The translations under genes were made by a program, and so were the position numbers. From NCBI RefSeq assembly GCF_042932805.1, contig NZ_CP170633.1, positions 3,100,001-3,164,000 on the forward strand: a DNA stretch of 64,000 bases, in the 5' to 3' direction. Of the stretch, positions 44,296 through 52,209 are shown in pieces; within the stretch, counting starts at the first letter, position 1, and each line of letters begins with the position of its first letter. The notes under the pieces are model-generated. The model saw nothing but the letters and a program-made list of their open reading frames with translations, had not been told where the DNA came from and ran no database searches. The DNA comes from Ascidiaceihabitans sp029251465. Lineage in GTDB: Bacteria; Pseudomonadota; Alphaproteobacteria; Rhodobacterales; Rhodobacteraceae.

Positions 44296-45041
44296 TCATG
44301 CGCCACTGTGATCAGCAGTTTTGCCGGGATGGATTTGTCGATCTCGAATTCATCGTGAGATTTCAGATAGTCCCAAACCGCCGTTTTCGGGTTGTTGCCA
44401 GGCCCCCACGATCTGTTGGGATATTCATCGGCAGGCATGTCTTCGATAAGCGTGTCAAAGACGACGCAGTAGCTGCCCACCGAGGTCAGTGGCGCGTATA
44501 ATTCCAGCTCGCTGCGGACGTGGTCATGGGTGTGGTTTGAATCGAGACACACCAAAACGCGTTTGTATCCTTCGGCGGCTTTTTGAACCTGCGCAAAGAT
44601 ATCTTGATCGATGCTTGAACCCTCAATCATCTCGATGCGCGAAGCCATTGGATGCTGTTTGATCGCCTCAAGGTTATGGGCGCGAATGTCGATATCGATG
44701 CCCAGAACTTTCCGGTCGGACTTTGACGGATCCATCGTCGTTCCCGCTTCGATCGCGTCGCACATGTCGAGCAGGGCAAGCATTGAGGCGCTGAAAATCA
44801 ACGACCCGCCATGGGCAATGCCGGTTTCGATGATCAAGTCGGGTTTCACACTCCAGATCAGTTCCTGCATCGCCACAATGTCTTGTGGGTACTGGATGAT
44901 TGGGCGATCCTGCCAATGGAAATTATAGGAATATTGCGGCTGGGTCGTGGCCTGAAGAAACGTCAAAGCCATATCGTTCAGCGGCGTATTGCCCATCATC
45001 TCTGAAATGCGCGCGGCACTTTCTTTTTTAAATTCAGTCAT
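44271..45041 (-). CDS. CmcI-type (cephalosporin hydroxylase family) methyltransferase-like protein
   Basis: About 256 residues from the ATG at 45041. The Rossmann-like core has DLIIETGIAHGGSLIFSASML, VLGIDIDIRAHN and LDSNHTHDHVRSELE, features of the cephalosporin hydroxylase/rhamnosyl O-methyltransferase (CmcI) family, whose characterised members are mostly SAM-dependent O-methyltransferases. In this operon a sugar O-methyltransferase acting on the finished glycan or nucleotide sugar is the most natural reading. The start lies 8 bases inside the upstream methyltransferase gene. It is the last clear gene of the operon. Confidence 0.8.
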   Translation of the reverse strand: MTEFKKESAARISEMMGNTPLNDMALTFLQATTQPQYSYNFHWQDRPIIQYPQDIVAMQELIWSVKPDLIIETGIAHGGSLIFSASMLALLDMCDAIEAGTTMDPSKSDRKVLGIDIDIRAHNLEAIKQHPMASRIEMIEGSSIDQDIFAQVQKAAEGYKRVLVCLDSNHTHDHVRSELELYAPLTSVGSYCVVFDTLIEDMPADEYPNRSWGPGNNPKTAVWDYLKSHDEFEIDKSIPAKLLITVAHDGFLKRIR

Positions 45042-46089
45042 TTCCCACCTCAACATATGTGAATGCATTGTTCGACATTTTGCGAATTTCATCGCTGTAA
45101 TTTGGATTCATAATCATGATCTGCGCGGTCGCAGGCAAGTTCGCAAGCACCTCTTGTGGTGCAGATACACGCAACCCGGTTCCGGCCAGATAGCGGCCCT
45201 GTTTGCCGGGGTTGATGTCAATCACGGCCTCAACCGGCGCACCTGCCCGTCCTTGCAACAATGCGTAGATCACGCCTTTTGACGCGCCACCCCAAAGGAT
45301 GCTGCCTGCGGTGCCACCCTGCAGGCTGGCTGTGAAATCGTCAGGGAAATCAATCGCATTTTCGGGGTCAAACCGGGGTGCTCGCAAGCTCGCTAGATCG
45401 CCGATCACATACAAATACTGACCGCCGAAACAGCGCCCGCTGGCGACGACATTGCCAAACATCTTGTCGAAATCGGACAGGCGGAAATAGTTGACGTGTT
45501 CATAGAAAATGTCGAACCAGCAGCGGCCCTCACAGATCCAGTCAAAGCAAGGCACTTCGATGTAGATCAATCCGCCGCCGCCATTTGCATCGCGCAACTG
45601 GCACAAAAACGCATAGGGGTCGGGGATGTGTTCCAGCACGTGGCGCAGCACCATGCCATCCGCCGCAAGACCCAATTCCGGCCCAAAGTAGTGCTTTTGA
45701 ATCAGGGGGTTGGTGCCCTCATAGGTCGGATCAAAGCCCGTAATCGCAGCGCCGCGCGCATCGAGCATTTCCAGGAAAGTGCCCTTGCCACATCCGACCT
45801 CAACCAGGTTTTCGGTGCCCATGTGATCAAGGATCAGATCCGCGGCCCATTCCAGATGTTCGCGAAAGGGCGTACTGTTGGCCTGCTCGTTTTGATAGTT
45901 CGCATCGTAGTCCACCAGCGCGGGGTCAAAGGCGTCATTGCGCACAAGGCCCGACGTCTGATCCTCGACAATGCGGATATTGCCGCGCGGGCAATTTTGG
46001 GCCTCGTCCGCGCTGTCGTACATGCGGTTCTGGAACACCGGAAAATTGTCTTGCTCATACAGCAAGCGGGGTGCGGGGTACTGCGTCAT
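45034..46089 (-). CDS. C-methyltransferase-like protein lacking the N-terminal zinc cysteines
   Basis: A 351-residue SAM-dependent methyltransferase: motif I LVEVGCGKGTFLEML, motif post-I ITGFDPTYEG and RHVLEHIPDPYAFLCQL. The C-terminal ~110 residues (ILWGGASKGVIYALL, VEAVIDINPGKQGRYLAG) match the Rossmann-like tail of sugar C-methyltransferases such as the neighbour at 46916. The N-terminus (FPVFQNRMYDSADEAQ) also resembles that neighbour, but the CxxC pairs there are replaced (only Cys33 remains). It may therefore act on a different atom or bind sugar without zinc. Start and stop overlap both neighbours. Confidence 0.8.
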   Translation of the reverse strand: MTQYPAPRLLYEQDNFPVFQNRMYDSADEAQNCPRGNIRIVEDQTSGLVRNDAFDPALVDYDANYQNEQANSTPFREHLEWAADLILDHMGTENLVEVGCGKGTFLEMLDARGAAITGFDPTYEGTNPLIQKHYFGPELGLAADGMVLRHVLEHIPDPYAFLCQLRDANGGGGLIYIEVPCFDWICEGRCWFDIFYEHVNYFRLSDFDKMFGNVVASGRCFGGQYLYVIGDLASLRAPRFDPENAIDFPDDFTASLQGGTAGSILWGGASKGVIYALLQGRAGAPVEAVIDINPGKQGRYLAGTGLRVSAPQEVLANLPATAQIMIMNPNYSDEIRKMSNNAFTYVEVGND

Positions 46090-46919
46090 GATGAAACCTC
46101 TGTTCTTTGCCCGATCACAACTGGCGGGTCTGTCAGATTGTCTGGTCGTGCGCCAAACTGCAACAAATCACGGCGGCCATATTGATCGGCGATCGTTTCT
46201 GCGAGTGCGCGAATTGTAACGCCTTGGCCGCTGCAAATGTTCGTCGCACCGACGCGCGCGCTCAGGGTGTCTTGGACCAGCAATTCGGCTGCAACATCAA
46301 CATCGAGATAGTCGCGCATTGCGGTTCCGCTGGTCAATTTGGCCGGTTCTTCGTTTTGCATCTGCGCGTGCAAATACGGGACCAAACGGCGTGCATCCTC
46401 GCGTGCGCCGAACAGATAAAACAGACGCGCCCACAAAAATTCGACCTGTGTTGTGGCGAACCACGCTTTGAGCATTGTAAAGGTCGCGACTTTTGCGGCG
46501 GCGTAGGGTGTGTCCGGCGCAAGCGGTGTGTCGACGGACAGATGTCCGGCAGACAGATCGTATTCAAAGCAGGTTCCGACGCCGACAAACCGGCGCAGAT
46601 CAGCTGCCGCAGCACCCTTGGCCATCGACAACGTTCCGGTCAGACACTCAAGGTTTCGCTCAGACGTCAGGTACTTTCCGGGCTCGGCGTACCACGCCAG
46701 ATGGACCAGCGTATCAACCCCCGTCAGCGTCGATTTCCACCAATCGGCGGTTTGCGCAAACACGTCGTCGCAATGGACAATCTTGGCGTCCAATCCCTCT
46801 AGTTTTTCATCGCTACCGGGGCGAATAACGCACGTCACGGAGTGCCCAGCCGCAACCAGTTGTCGCGCAACAGGCAGGCCCACAAAACCTGTGGCACCGG
46901 TGATTAAAATCCGGCTCAT
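46086..46919 (-). CDS. NAD(P)-dependent nucleotide-sugar epimerase/reductase
   Basis: An extended SDR of 277 residues: TGATGFVG near residues 7-14 binds NAD(P); TPYAAAKVATFTML carries the Y-x-x-x-K (the Tyr follows TP and the Lys is in AAAK), and the Ser/Thr position lies in GVGTCFEY. In the operon it should reduce or epimerise the 4-keto group of CDP-4-keto-6-deoxyhexose, giving the final nucleotide sugar. I chose the ATG at 46919, which overlaps the upstream stop (ATGA); the longer in-frame reading from 47015 lies inside the previous gene. Confidence 0.85.
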   Translation of the reverse strand: MSRILITGATGFVGLPVARQLVAAGHSVTCVIRPGSDEKLEGLDAKIVHCDDVFAQTADWWKSTLTGVDTLVHLAWYAEPGKYLTSERNLECLTGTLSMAKGAAAADLRRFVGVGTCFEYDLSAGHLSVDTPLAPDTPYAAAKVATFTMLKAWFATTQVEFLWARLFYLFGAREDARRLVPYLHAQMQNEEPAKLTSGTAMRDYLDVDVAAELLVQDTLSARVGATNICSGQGVTIRALAETIADQYGRRDLLQFGARPDNLTDPPVVIGQRTEVSS

Positions 46920-48136
46920 TGGTTTACGGTAAGCTTGGGCACGGCGGTGACGAACCGCGTGCCCAGCGCGGCAAGATCGGCGCATTGGGTTTTCACTTCT
47001 GCCGCGATGTTCCACGGCAGGATGACCAGATAATCGGGGCGACGTGCGCGCAATTCTGCTGGGGCAAAGATCGGGATATGGCTTCCGGGCATCAGCTTGC
47101 CAATCTTGGCGGCCGCGGCATCACAAACGTACGGGATAAGATCAGGACGCACGCCTGCGTAGTTCATGATCGTGTTGCCCTTTGCCGCCGCGCCATAGGC
47201 CGCAACGGATTTGCCTTCGGCCTTGGCACTCAGCAGAAACTTTAGAAAGTCGTCTTTGACCGCATCGGCTTGGGACTGGAACGATTGGTAAAACCCGTCC
47301 TCGTCCATGCCGCGTGCTTGTTCTTGGGCCAACACGGTTGCGACAGCTGCGGATTGCACATGATCTGCCGCTTCTTGGCATCCGAAAATGCGCAGGCTGC
47401 CGCCGTGGGTTGGCAGCTGTTCGACATCGAAAATCCGCAAGCCGGCGGCTTTGAAAATCCGCTCGACTGTCAGCAGGGAAAGATAGGAAAAATGCTCGTG
47501 ATAGACGGTGTCGAATTGGCGATGTTCGACCAGTTCCATCAGGTGCGGAAATTCGAGCGTGATGACACCACCGGGTTTAAGCGCGGTCTTGAGGCCCGCT
47601 GTGAAATCGTTGATGTCAGGCACGTGGGCGTAGACGTTGTTGCCGATGATCAAATCCGCCTCGGCAAGCGACGGCGCAAGATCCGTACCAAAGAATTCCT
47701 GAACCACCGGAATGCCCAATGCGCGCGCGGCGTCGGCTGTGCTTTTGGTTGGTTCGATGCCAACGCAAGGAATGCCCTTGGCCACAAAATTCTTGAGCAA
47801 ATAGCCATCATTCGATGCGACTTCCATCACCTGGCTGTCCGGGCCTAGCGCGAACCGGTCTGTGACCATGTTCGCGTACCGCTCTGCATGATCCAGCCAA
47901 CCCTTTGAGGTTGATGAAAAATAGGCATACGTGTCCGTGAACAATTCGTCGGAGGCGGCGTAATCTTCGGTTTGCACCAGACGGCACTGACCACACGCAA
48001 GCAGGCGCAATGGGTATGTTACTTCGGGCTTTTGCAGGTCTTCGGGGTTCAGATATGCGTTTGACGGCGGCGCAAAACCCAGATTGAGAAACCTGATGCT
48101 AAGCGGCGTGGCACAGTGGCGGCAAAGCTGCGTCAT
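46916..48136 (-). CDS. Sugar C-methyltransferase (TylC3/NovU-like) with zinc-binding N-terminus
   Basis: A 406-residue protein with the full architecture of nucleotide-sugar C-methyltransferases. An N-terminal putative zinc domain has Cys5-x-x-Cys8 and Cys48-x-x-Cys51. The SAM domain follows (MEVASNDGYLLKNF, NNVYAHVPDI, VYHEHFSYLSL), then a C-terminal Rossmann-like domain (THGGSLRIF, VAAYGAAAKGNTIMNYAG). Characterised relatives add a methyl at C3 of dTDP-4-keto-deoxysugars; here the donor pathway is CDP-linked, so a CDP-3-C-methyl-6-deoxyhexose is predicted. Overlaps both neighbours by 4 bases. Confidence 0.88.
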   Translation of the reverse strand: MTQLCRHCATPLSIRFLNLGFAPPSNAYLNPEDLQKPEVTYPLRLLACGQCRLVQTEDYAASDELFTDTYAYFSSTSKGWLDHAERYANMVTDRFALGPDSQVMEVASNDGYLLKNFVAKGIPCVGIEPTKSTADAARALGIPVVQEFFGTDLAPSLAEADLIIGNNVYAHVPDINDFTAGLKTALKPGGVITLEFPHLMELVEHRQFDTVYHEHFSYLSLLTVERIFKAAGLRIFDVEQLPTHGGSLRIFGCQEAADHVQSAAVATVLAQEQARGMDEDGFYQSFQSQADAVKDDFLKFLLSAKAEGKSVAAYGAAAKGNTIMNYAGVRPDLIPYVCDAAAAKIGKLMPGSHIPIFAPAELRARRPDYLVILPWNIAAEVKTQCADLAALGTRFVTAVPKLTVNQ

Positions 48137-48675
48137 AGGGCCGAAATCTCCGAAAATGCAGGAAGGGTTTTGTCGCGCTCGGACAGTTGAGCAGGCGGCA
48201 GCGGCCAGTTAATTGCGAGATCAGGATCCATCACATTCACCCCTCCCTCATGTCCGGCTGTATACGGTTCCGAATGGAGATACTGCAGTTCAACCTCTGA
48301 TTCAAGCGTTTGAAACCCGTGCGCAAACCCCTTGGGGATGTAGATCGAATTCCGGCGATCCGCATCCAGTTCGACGCTGACATGTTGGCCGTAACTGGGT
48401 GATCCTGCCCGAAGATCGACGATGACATCATAGGCCCGCCCGCGCAGGCAGCGCACCAATTTAACCTCTGCCGCGTCGCCCTTTTGAAAGTGCAGACCGC
48501 GCAAGCTGCCGGTGTGTCGCGTGACCGAAATGTTCATCTGCGTCCACGTGGTGTTCAGCCCATGTTTGGAAAATTCATCATCGCAGTAAAAGCGCGAAAA
48601 GAACCCGCGCGCGTCCTCACGAGGTTCCAACAACACTTCGAAAGCGCCCTCAAGGGGCAGTGGTTCAAAAATCAT
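48133..48675 (-). CDS. rfbC: RmlC-type nucleotide-sugar 3,5-epimerase
   Basis: Cupin epimerase of 180 residues. The catalytic His62 is in SLRGLHFQ, DVIVDLRAGSPSYG supplies the Asp partner, and PKGFAHGFQTL is the conserved substrate loop. Family members invert C3 and/or C5 of dTDP-4-keto-6-deoxyglucose, but no rfbA, rfbB or rfbD is present, whereas rfbF and rfbG are directly upstream; the substrate is thus probably CDP-4-keto-6-deoxyglucose, possibly after C-methylation. ATGA overlaps at both ends. Confidence 0.88.
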   Translation of the reverse strand: MIFEPLPLEGAFEVLLEPREDARGFFSRFYCDDEFSKHGLNTTWTQMNISVTRHTGSLRGLHFQKGDAAEVKLVRCLRGRAYDVIVDLRAGSPSYGQHVSVELDADRRNSIYIPKGFAHGFQTLESEVELQYLHSEPYTAGHEGGVNVMDPDLAINWPLPPAQLSERDKTLPAFSEISAL

Positions 48676-49721
48676 ACGGCACCGAATTGATCGAGTTGCG
48701 CAGTCGTAATTTCAACTGCAGAACGTCCGTCATTGACCGCACGATACCAGCCGATTGTCTGCTCGATTGTTTGTTCAAATGCCCAACGGGGTTTGACGCC
48801 CAGAAGGGTCGCGCTTTTTGATGAATCGAGGCTAAGAAGGTTGGCTTCGTGTGGGGCCGCGTTAGACGACGCATCCTGCCAATGACCCGGCCAATGGCGC
48901 AACGCCTCGCTGAGCAGATCAGCCACCGGTCGGGCGGCTGTCTGGTCCGGTCCGAAATTAAACGCCGATTGATAGGCCGGTTCATCCGAGGACCAAATCC
49001 GTTCAGCCAGCACAAGGTATCCCGCCAGCGGTTCCAGAACATGCTGCCATGGACGCACGGCGGACGGGTTGCGCACCACGATGTCTTGTTCGCTTTGCAG
49101 CGCTCTGATGATGTCGGGCACGATGCGGTTGTCGGCCCAATCGCCACCCCCGATAACGTTGCCAGCACGCGCGGACGCCATCCGTAAATCCGTGCCTGCC
49201 AGAAAGGATTTTCGCCAGCTGGAAATCGCAATCTCCATCGCGGCTTTGCTGGCGCTGTAGGGGTCGTGACCGCCCAACGGATGGTCTTCGCCGTATGCGC
49301 GCCCGTCCTCAAGATTGTCATACACCTTGTCGGTTGTGACCATCACAACAGCGCAGCGCTTGGTTAATGCGCGCAACGCTTGCATGACATGCAGCGACCC
49401 CATGACGTTGGTCTGCCAGGTTTCCAGCGGTGTTTCATACGATTGCAGCACAAGCGGTTGCGCCGCCAGATGGAACACAACATCGGGCTGTACCGTGTTG
49501 ATCCGCTGGGCGACCAGATCGGGGTCCCGAATGTCACCAACCATGTGATCAATCAGCCCGTCCAGCTGTAGCTGGTCAAACAGGGCGGGCGTCGTGTCAG
49601 GTGCCAACGCCAGACCCGAAACATCAGCGCCCATCCGGTGCAGCCAATAGGACAGCCAACTGCCCTTGAACCCGGTGTGTCCGGTGACAAGAACCCGCCT
49701 ACCTGCCCAAAAGCTGCTCAT
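48672..49721 (-). CDS. rfbG: CDP-glucose 4,6-dehydratase
   Basis: Extended SDR of 349 residues converting CDP-glucose to CDP-4-keto-6-deoxyglucose. GHTGFKGSWLS near residues 14-24 is the NAD-binding motif with the family-specific Phe-Lys-Gly; VTTDKVYDN contains the catalytic Asp/Lys residues of dehydratases, and HDPYSASKAAME the Y-x-x-x-K. RPWQHVLEPLAGY is a CDP-glucose dehydratase hallmark. I chose the ATG at 49721, overlapping the rfbF stop; an in-frame ATG at 49757 adds 12 residues inside rfbF. Confidence 0.93.
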   Translation of the reverse strand: MSSFWAGRRVLVTGHTGFKGSWLSYWLHRMGADVSGLALAPDTTPALFDQLQLDGLIDHMVGDIRDPDLVAQRINTVQPDVVFHLAAQPLVLQSYETPLETWQTNVMGSLHVMQALRALTKRCAVVMVTTDKVYDNLEDGRAYGEDHPLGGHDPYSASKAAMEIAISSWRKSFLAGTDLRMASARAGNVIGGGDWADNRIVPDIIRALQSEQDIVVRNPSAVRPWQHVLEPLAGYLVLAERIWSSDEPAYQSAFNFGPDQTAARPVADLLSEALRHWPGHWQDASSNAAPHEANLLSLDSSKSATLLGVKPRWAFEQTIEQTIGWYRAVNDGRSAVEITTAQLDQFGAV

Positions 49722-50485
49722 TCCCACGTTTTCCAAGGCGCTTTGCCACTGGACCACAGGTCTTCTAACGTGTTGCGATCGCGCAATGTGTCCATCGCCT
49801 GCCAGTAGCCGCTGTGCTTCCAGACTGACAACTGCCTATCCGCAGCGAGCGTTTCCAGTGGGCCTTTTTCGAACACCGTGTAATCATCTGCGATCCGGTC
49901 CATGACCGCAGGTTCGCAAACGAAAAAGCCACCGTTGATCCAGCGTCCGTCGCCTTCGGGCTTTTCCTGAAACTTGGTGACGAGCCCGTCGTTGATCACA
50001 ATGCCACCAAAACGCCCGGCAGGCTGGATGGCTGTTACCGTCGCTTCGACGTTTTGCGCACGGTGGTGCGCGATCAAAGCCGTGACATCGACGTCGCTGA
50101 CCCCGTCGCCATACGTCAGGCAAAAAGGCCCGTCCAAGTGTTCGGCAATCCGTTTGATGCGCCCGCCTGTCTGGGTGGCCTCGCCCGTGTCGACCAAGGT
50201 GATTTTCCAGTTCTCGGCCCTTTGAGAATGGGTCTCGATGCTGTTGTTTGCCAGATTGATCGTAACGTCGGACATGTGCAGAAAGTAATTCGCAAAGTAC
50301 TCCTTGATCATGTAGCCCTTGTAGCCGCAGCAGATCACAAATTCGTTGATCCCGTGTTCGCTGTAATGCTTCATGATGTGCCAAATGATCGGGCGTCCAC
50401 CGATTTCGATCATGGGTTTAGGTTTCAGATGCGACTCTTCGCTGATGCGTGTTCCGAACCCGCCTGCAAGAATTACCAATTTCAT
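49718..50485 (-). CDS. rfbF: Glucose-1-phosphate cytidylyltransferase
   Basis: First enzyme of the CDP-deoxysugar route: CTP + glucose 1-phosphate to CDP-glucose + pyrophosphate. LAGGFGTRISEES is the nucleotide-binding signature (with the Glu-Glu typical of RfbF), KPKPMIEIGGRPIIWHIM the sugar-phosphate segment, and TYGDGVSDVD the metal site. The ATG at 50485 gives 255 residues, the family length. It is the first gene of a seven-gene operon read leftwards; about 1.2 kb of gene-poor DNA lies upstream and must contain its promoter. Confidence 0.94.
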   Translation of the reverse strand: MKLVILAGGFGTRISEESHLKPKPMIEIGGRPIIWHIMKHYSEHGINEFVICCGYKGYMIKEYFANYFLHMSDVTINLANNSIETHSQRAENWKITLVDTGEATQTGGRIKRIAEHLDGPFCLTYGDGVSDVDVTALIAHHRAQNVEATVTAIQPAGRFGGIVINDGLVTKFQEKPEGDGRWINGGFFVCEPAVMDRIADDYTVFEKGPLETLAADRQLSVWKHSGYWQAMDTLRDRNTLEDLWSSGKAPWKTWE

Positions 50486-50800
50486 TCGCCGCTTACCTGT
50501 ATCAATTGTTTCAAATCGCCCGATCACGGGATCGTACCCGTTGACCGAAATATCACGTATTTAGGGGTGTTTGGGAAGGGAACCTAGACAAATAAAACTG
50601 GGCGCTCGAAAATTGAACTTGAGGCGGCGTTTTGTATCCGAGGCCATCGCGCAGGCTGGAACCGAAGCGATGGCAAATCGACCGCAAACGTCGTTTTGGC
50701 AATTGCTGTCGTGTCGCTGCAATCAGGCCATCTCAAACCATCACCGGCACCAAAGACGCGCGATTTCCACCGCAGTAATTCCGCACAATAGACGGAAACG
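50486..50800. other. Non-coding stretch upstream of rfbF
   Basis: About 315 bases with no gene I can support. The bases nearest rfbF are the expected promoter and leader. A plus-strand frame of 85 codons (50571-50828) is Arg/Gln/His-rich and crosses the downstream terminator, so I do not call it. Confidence 0.5.
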
Positions 50801-50821
50801 AAAAAAGCCTCCCGAAGGTGG
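50801..50821 (-). terminator. Rho-independent terminator on the minus strand
   Basis: Read on the minus strand, CCACC-TTCG-GGAGG (one A-A mismatch in the stem, stable TTCG tetraloop) is followed by CTTTTTT. Stem, tetraloop and U-tract make this the best terminator in the window. It would end a transcript entering from the right, across the small minus-strand frames at 50968-51390. Confidence 0.65.
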
Positions 50822-50967
50822 TTTGTAACGTGCTGACATTAAATCAGAAATATTGGTTGCGGGAGGGCGCTCAAATCTCAACTTGCTATTTCACGCGGCT
50901 GCATAGCACACCTACTGCGATGCACTTGATAGATGCTGGTTATCCGGTTTAACAAGAACATTGCTGT

Positions 50968-51156
50968 CTAGGCCTCCAGCAAATCTTGTATCCACGGATG
51001 CGCTTCGTCGAAGATCATTCTGCACTGTTGGAGGAGAGGCTGGCCAAGGTGCAAGCCCGCTATCGTTTGGCCGATTAGAAGGGCGGAAAGCGGTAGTTCG
51101 CTGCGACCGCAAAAACTTGCCGCCCCGACACAAGAGGCGACTTCTTGATCGCTCAT
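50968..51156 (-). CDS. Small hypothetical protein, possibly a gene remnant
   Basis: A 62-codon frame starting MSDQEVASCVGAASFCGRS and ending PWIQDLLEA, with protein-like composition. It is in the same reading frame as the open stretch immediately upstream (51163-51390), separated from it only by a stop and two codons, and a strong minus-strand terminator follows about 150 bases later. This suggests the tail of one interrupted gene or a tiny two-gene unit. I do not recognise the family. Confidence 0.3.
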   Translation of the reverse strand: MSDQEVASCVGAASFCGRSELPLSALLIGQTIAGLHLGQPLLQQCRMIFDEAHPWIQDLLEA

Positions 51157-51162
51157 TTGTGC

Positions 51163-51390
51163 TTAAGAGGTATGTGGAATACGGTTGGCGGAATTCCACA
51201 TCATATGCGCCTGCACGCGGCCAAGAGCGTCTTGTTCATCTCTCGCGAAAAAGAGCTTTTCAGTTGTGTCATAACCAAGACGCAACGCAGTACTCATGCA
51301 CTCAGTCATCTGCTGATCTAGGTCGTCTTGAGCCTCAAAAGGATCAACTTGCTTAACAACGTGAGCAATCAGACCAAGAACGAAAGAGTT
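51163..51390 (-). pseudogene. Open frame without a start, probable decayed gene
   Basis: Seventy-five sense codons read with protein-like composition (VVKQVDPFEAQDDLDQQMTE, then ALGRVQAHMMWNSANRIPHTS), but the frame opens directly after a stop and lacks an early start codon. In another frame just upstream, IIKLPFETLSFLV also looks protein-like and runs into this one, as expected of a frameshift near 51380. The helical, amphipathic character is faintly phasin-like; this is only an impression. Confidence 0.3.
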
Positions 51391-51485
51391 TCAAACGGCA
51401 GCTTGATGATCCCATTCAGTCCAGAATTTGGGCTGATCAACGGCTACTTTAGATCATAGTTCACCTTTGTGCGAATTTGACTAAT

Positions 51486-51499
51486 TGGTAAAATTACCA
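51486..51499. promoter_or_regulatory. 14-base palindrome upstream of the decayed frames
   Basis: TGGTAA-AA-TTACCA lies about 95 bases upstream of the minus-strand open frame in AT-rich DNA. It could be a leftover operator. Nothing else recognisable occurs from 51391 to 51689. Confidence 0.3.
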
Positions 51500-51689
51500 T
51501 CAACCTCATAAAAGACCACTCCCCTGCTAACTCAAAGCCGCCGCTGGATTTGTCGAAACCTATGTCGGCTCTGCGGTCATTGAAGACTGTTCCAAGCTGT
51601 CAAATCCAACCCTTCATTCGCTGCCTGGCTGAGCAACAATCGAGACGCGGACATAGCGCCACTTCGCTGCGGTTGCGCCAATGTCCGGT

Positions 51690-52130
51690 TCAGGAATTCT
51701 CAACTTCTTTGATCTTGCCAATAACCCTGCGCATGTAGTCCAGAAACGCTTGAGTTTCATCTTCGGAAAGGTCGGCGAGCACTGCTTCGTTGATTTGCAT
51801 TGCTGTCTGATACGCAGAGTCACGGATTGAACGCCCTTGGTCGGTAAGGTGGATCGTGCGGGCCCGCGCATCCGCTGGATGTTCTCTACGGGTGATTAGC
51901 CCATCCCGTTCCATCCTTGTCAGCGTGTTTGCAAGTGTAGCTTGCTCGATATCGAGCATGGCCAATAGCTCCTTTTGGGTCAGTCCGTCCTTTTCCCAAA
52001 GAGCCAATAGTGCCGGAAACTGCCCGGGGACTATGCCAAGAGGTGCAATGCGCTTGCGAAGCACCTCGACAAGCAGGCGGGCCATGTTGTTCACAAGATA
52101 TCCCGCGGAGTTCATACGATCAAATTCCAT
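51690..52130 (-). CDS. MarR-family transcriptional regulator
   Basis: A winged-helix regulator of 146 residues (MEFDRMNSAGYLVNNMARLL at the N-terminus). The DNA-binding part reads LTQKELLAMLDIEQATLANTLTRMERDGLITRREHPADARARTIHLTDQG, with the conserved D-x-R wing. MarR proteins are dimeric repressors released by phenolic ligands or oxidation. An upstream ATG at 52145 would add five residues; I prefer 52130. Two palindromes overlap its 5' end and lie just before the divergent EF-hand gene, so it probably represses itself and the downstream redox operon. Confidence 0.88.
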   Translation of the reverse strand: MEFDRMNSAGYLVNNMARLLVEVLRKRIAPLGIVPGQFPALLALWEKDGLTQKELLAMLDIEQATLANTLTRMERDGLITRREHPADARARTIHLTDQGRSIRDSAYQTAMQINEAVLADLSEDETQAFLDYMRRVIGKIKEVENS

Positions 52131-52144
52131 GGCACCTAATAGCA

Positions 52145-52183
52145 TTGCATAGCTAACTATGTAATAGTATATAGCTTGCTATA
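52145..52183. promoter_or_regulatory. Tandem palindromic sites, predicted MarR operators
   Basis: Site 1 (52145-52164) pairs TTGCATAG with CTATGTAA around a 4-base centre; site 2 (52170-52183) is TATAGC-TT-GCTATA. Both share the ATAG/CTAT core and lie between the divergent starts of the MarR gene and the EF-hand gene. Their size and spacing suit MarR dimers, and the AT-rich DNA would contain both promoters. Confidence 0.55.
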
Positions 52184-52209
52184 CAATACGAATCAGAATG
52201 GATAGAGAG

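Noticed and set aside
50571..50828. 85-codon plus-strand frame
   Set aside because: It runs into the terminator hairpin, lacks a ribosome site and has Arg/Gln/His-rich composition.
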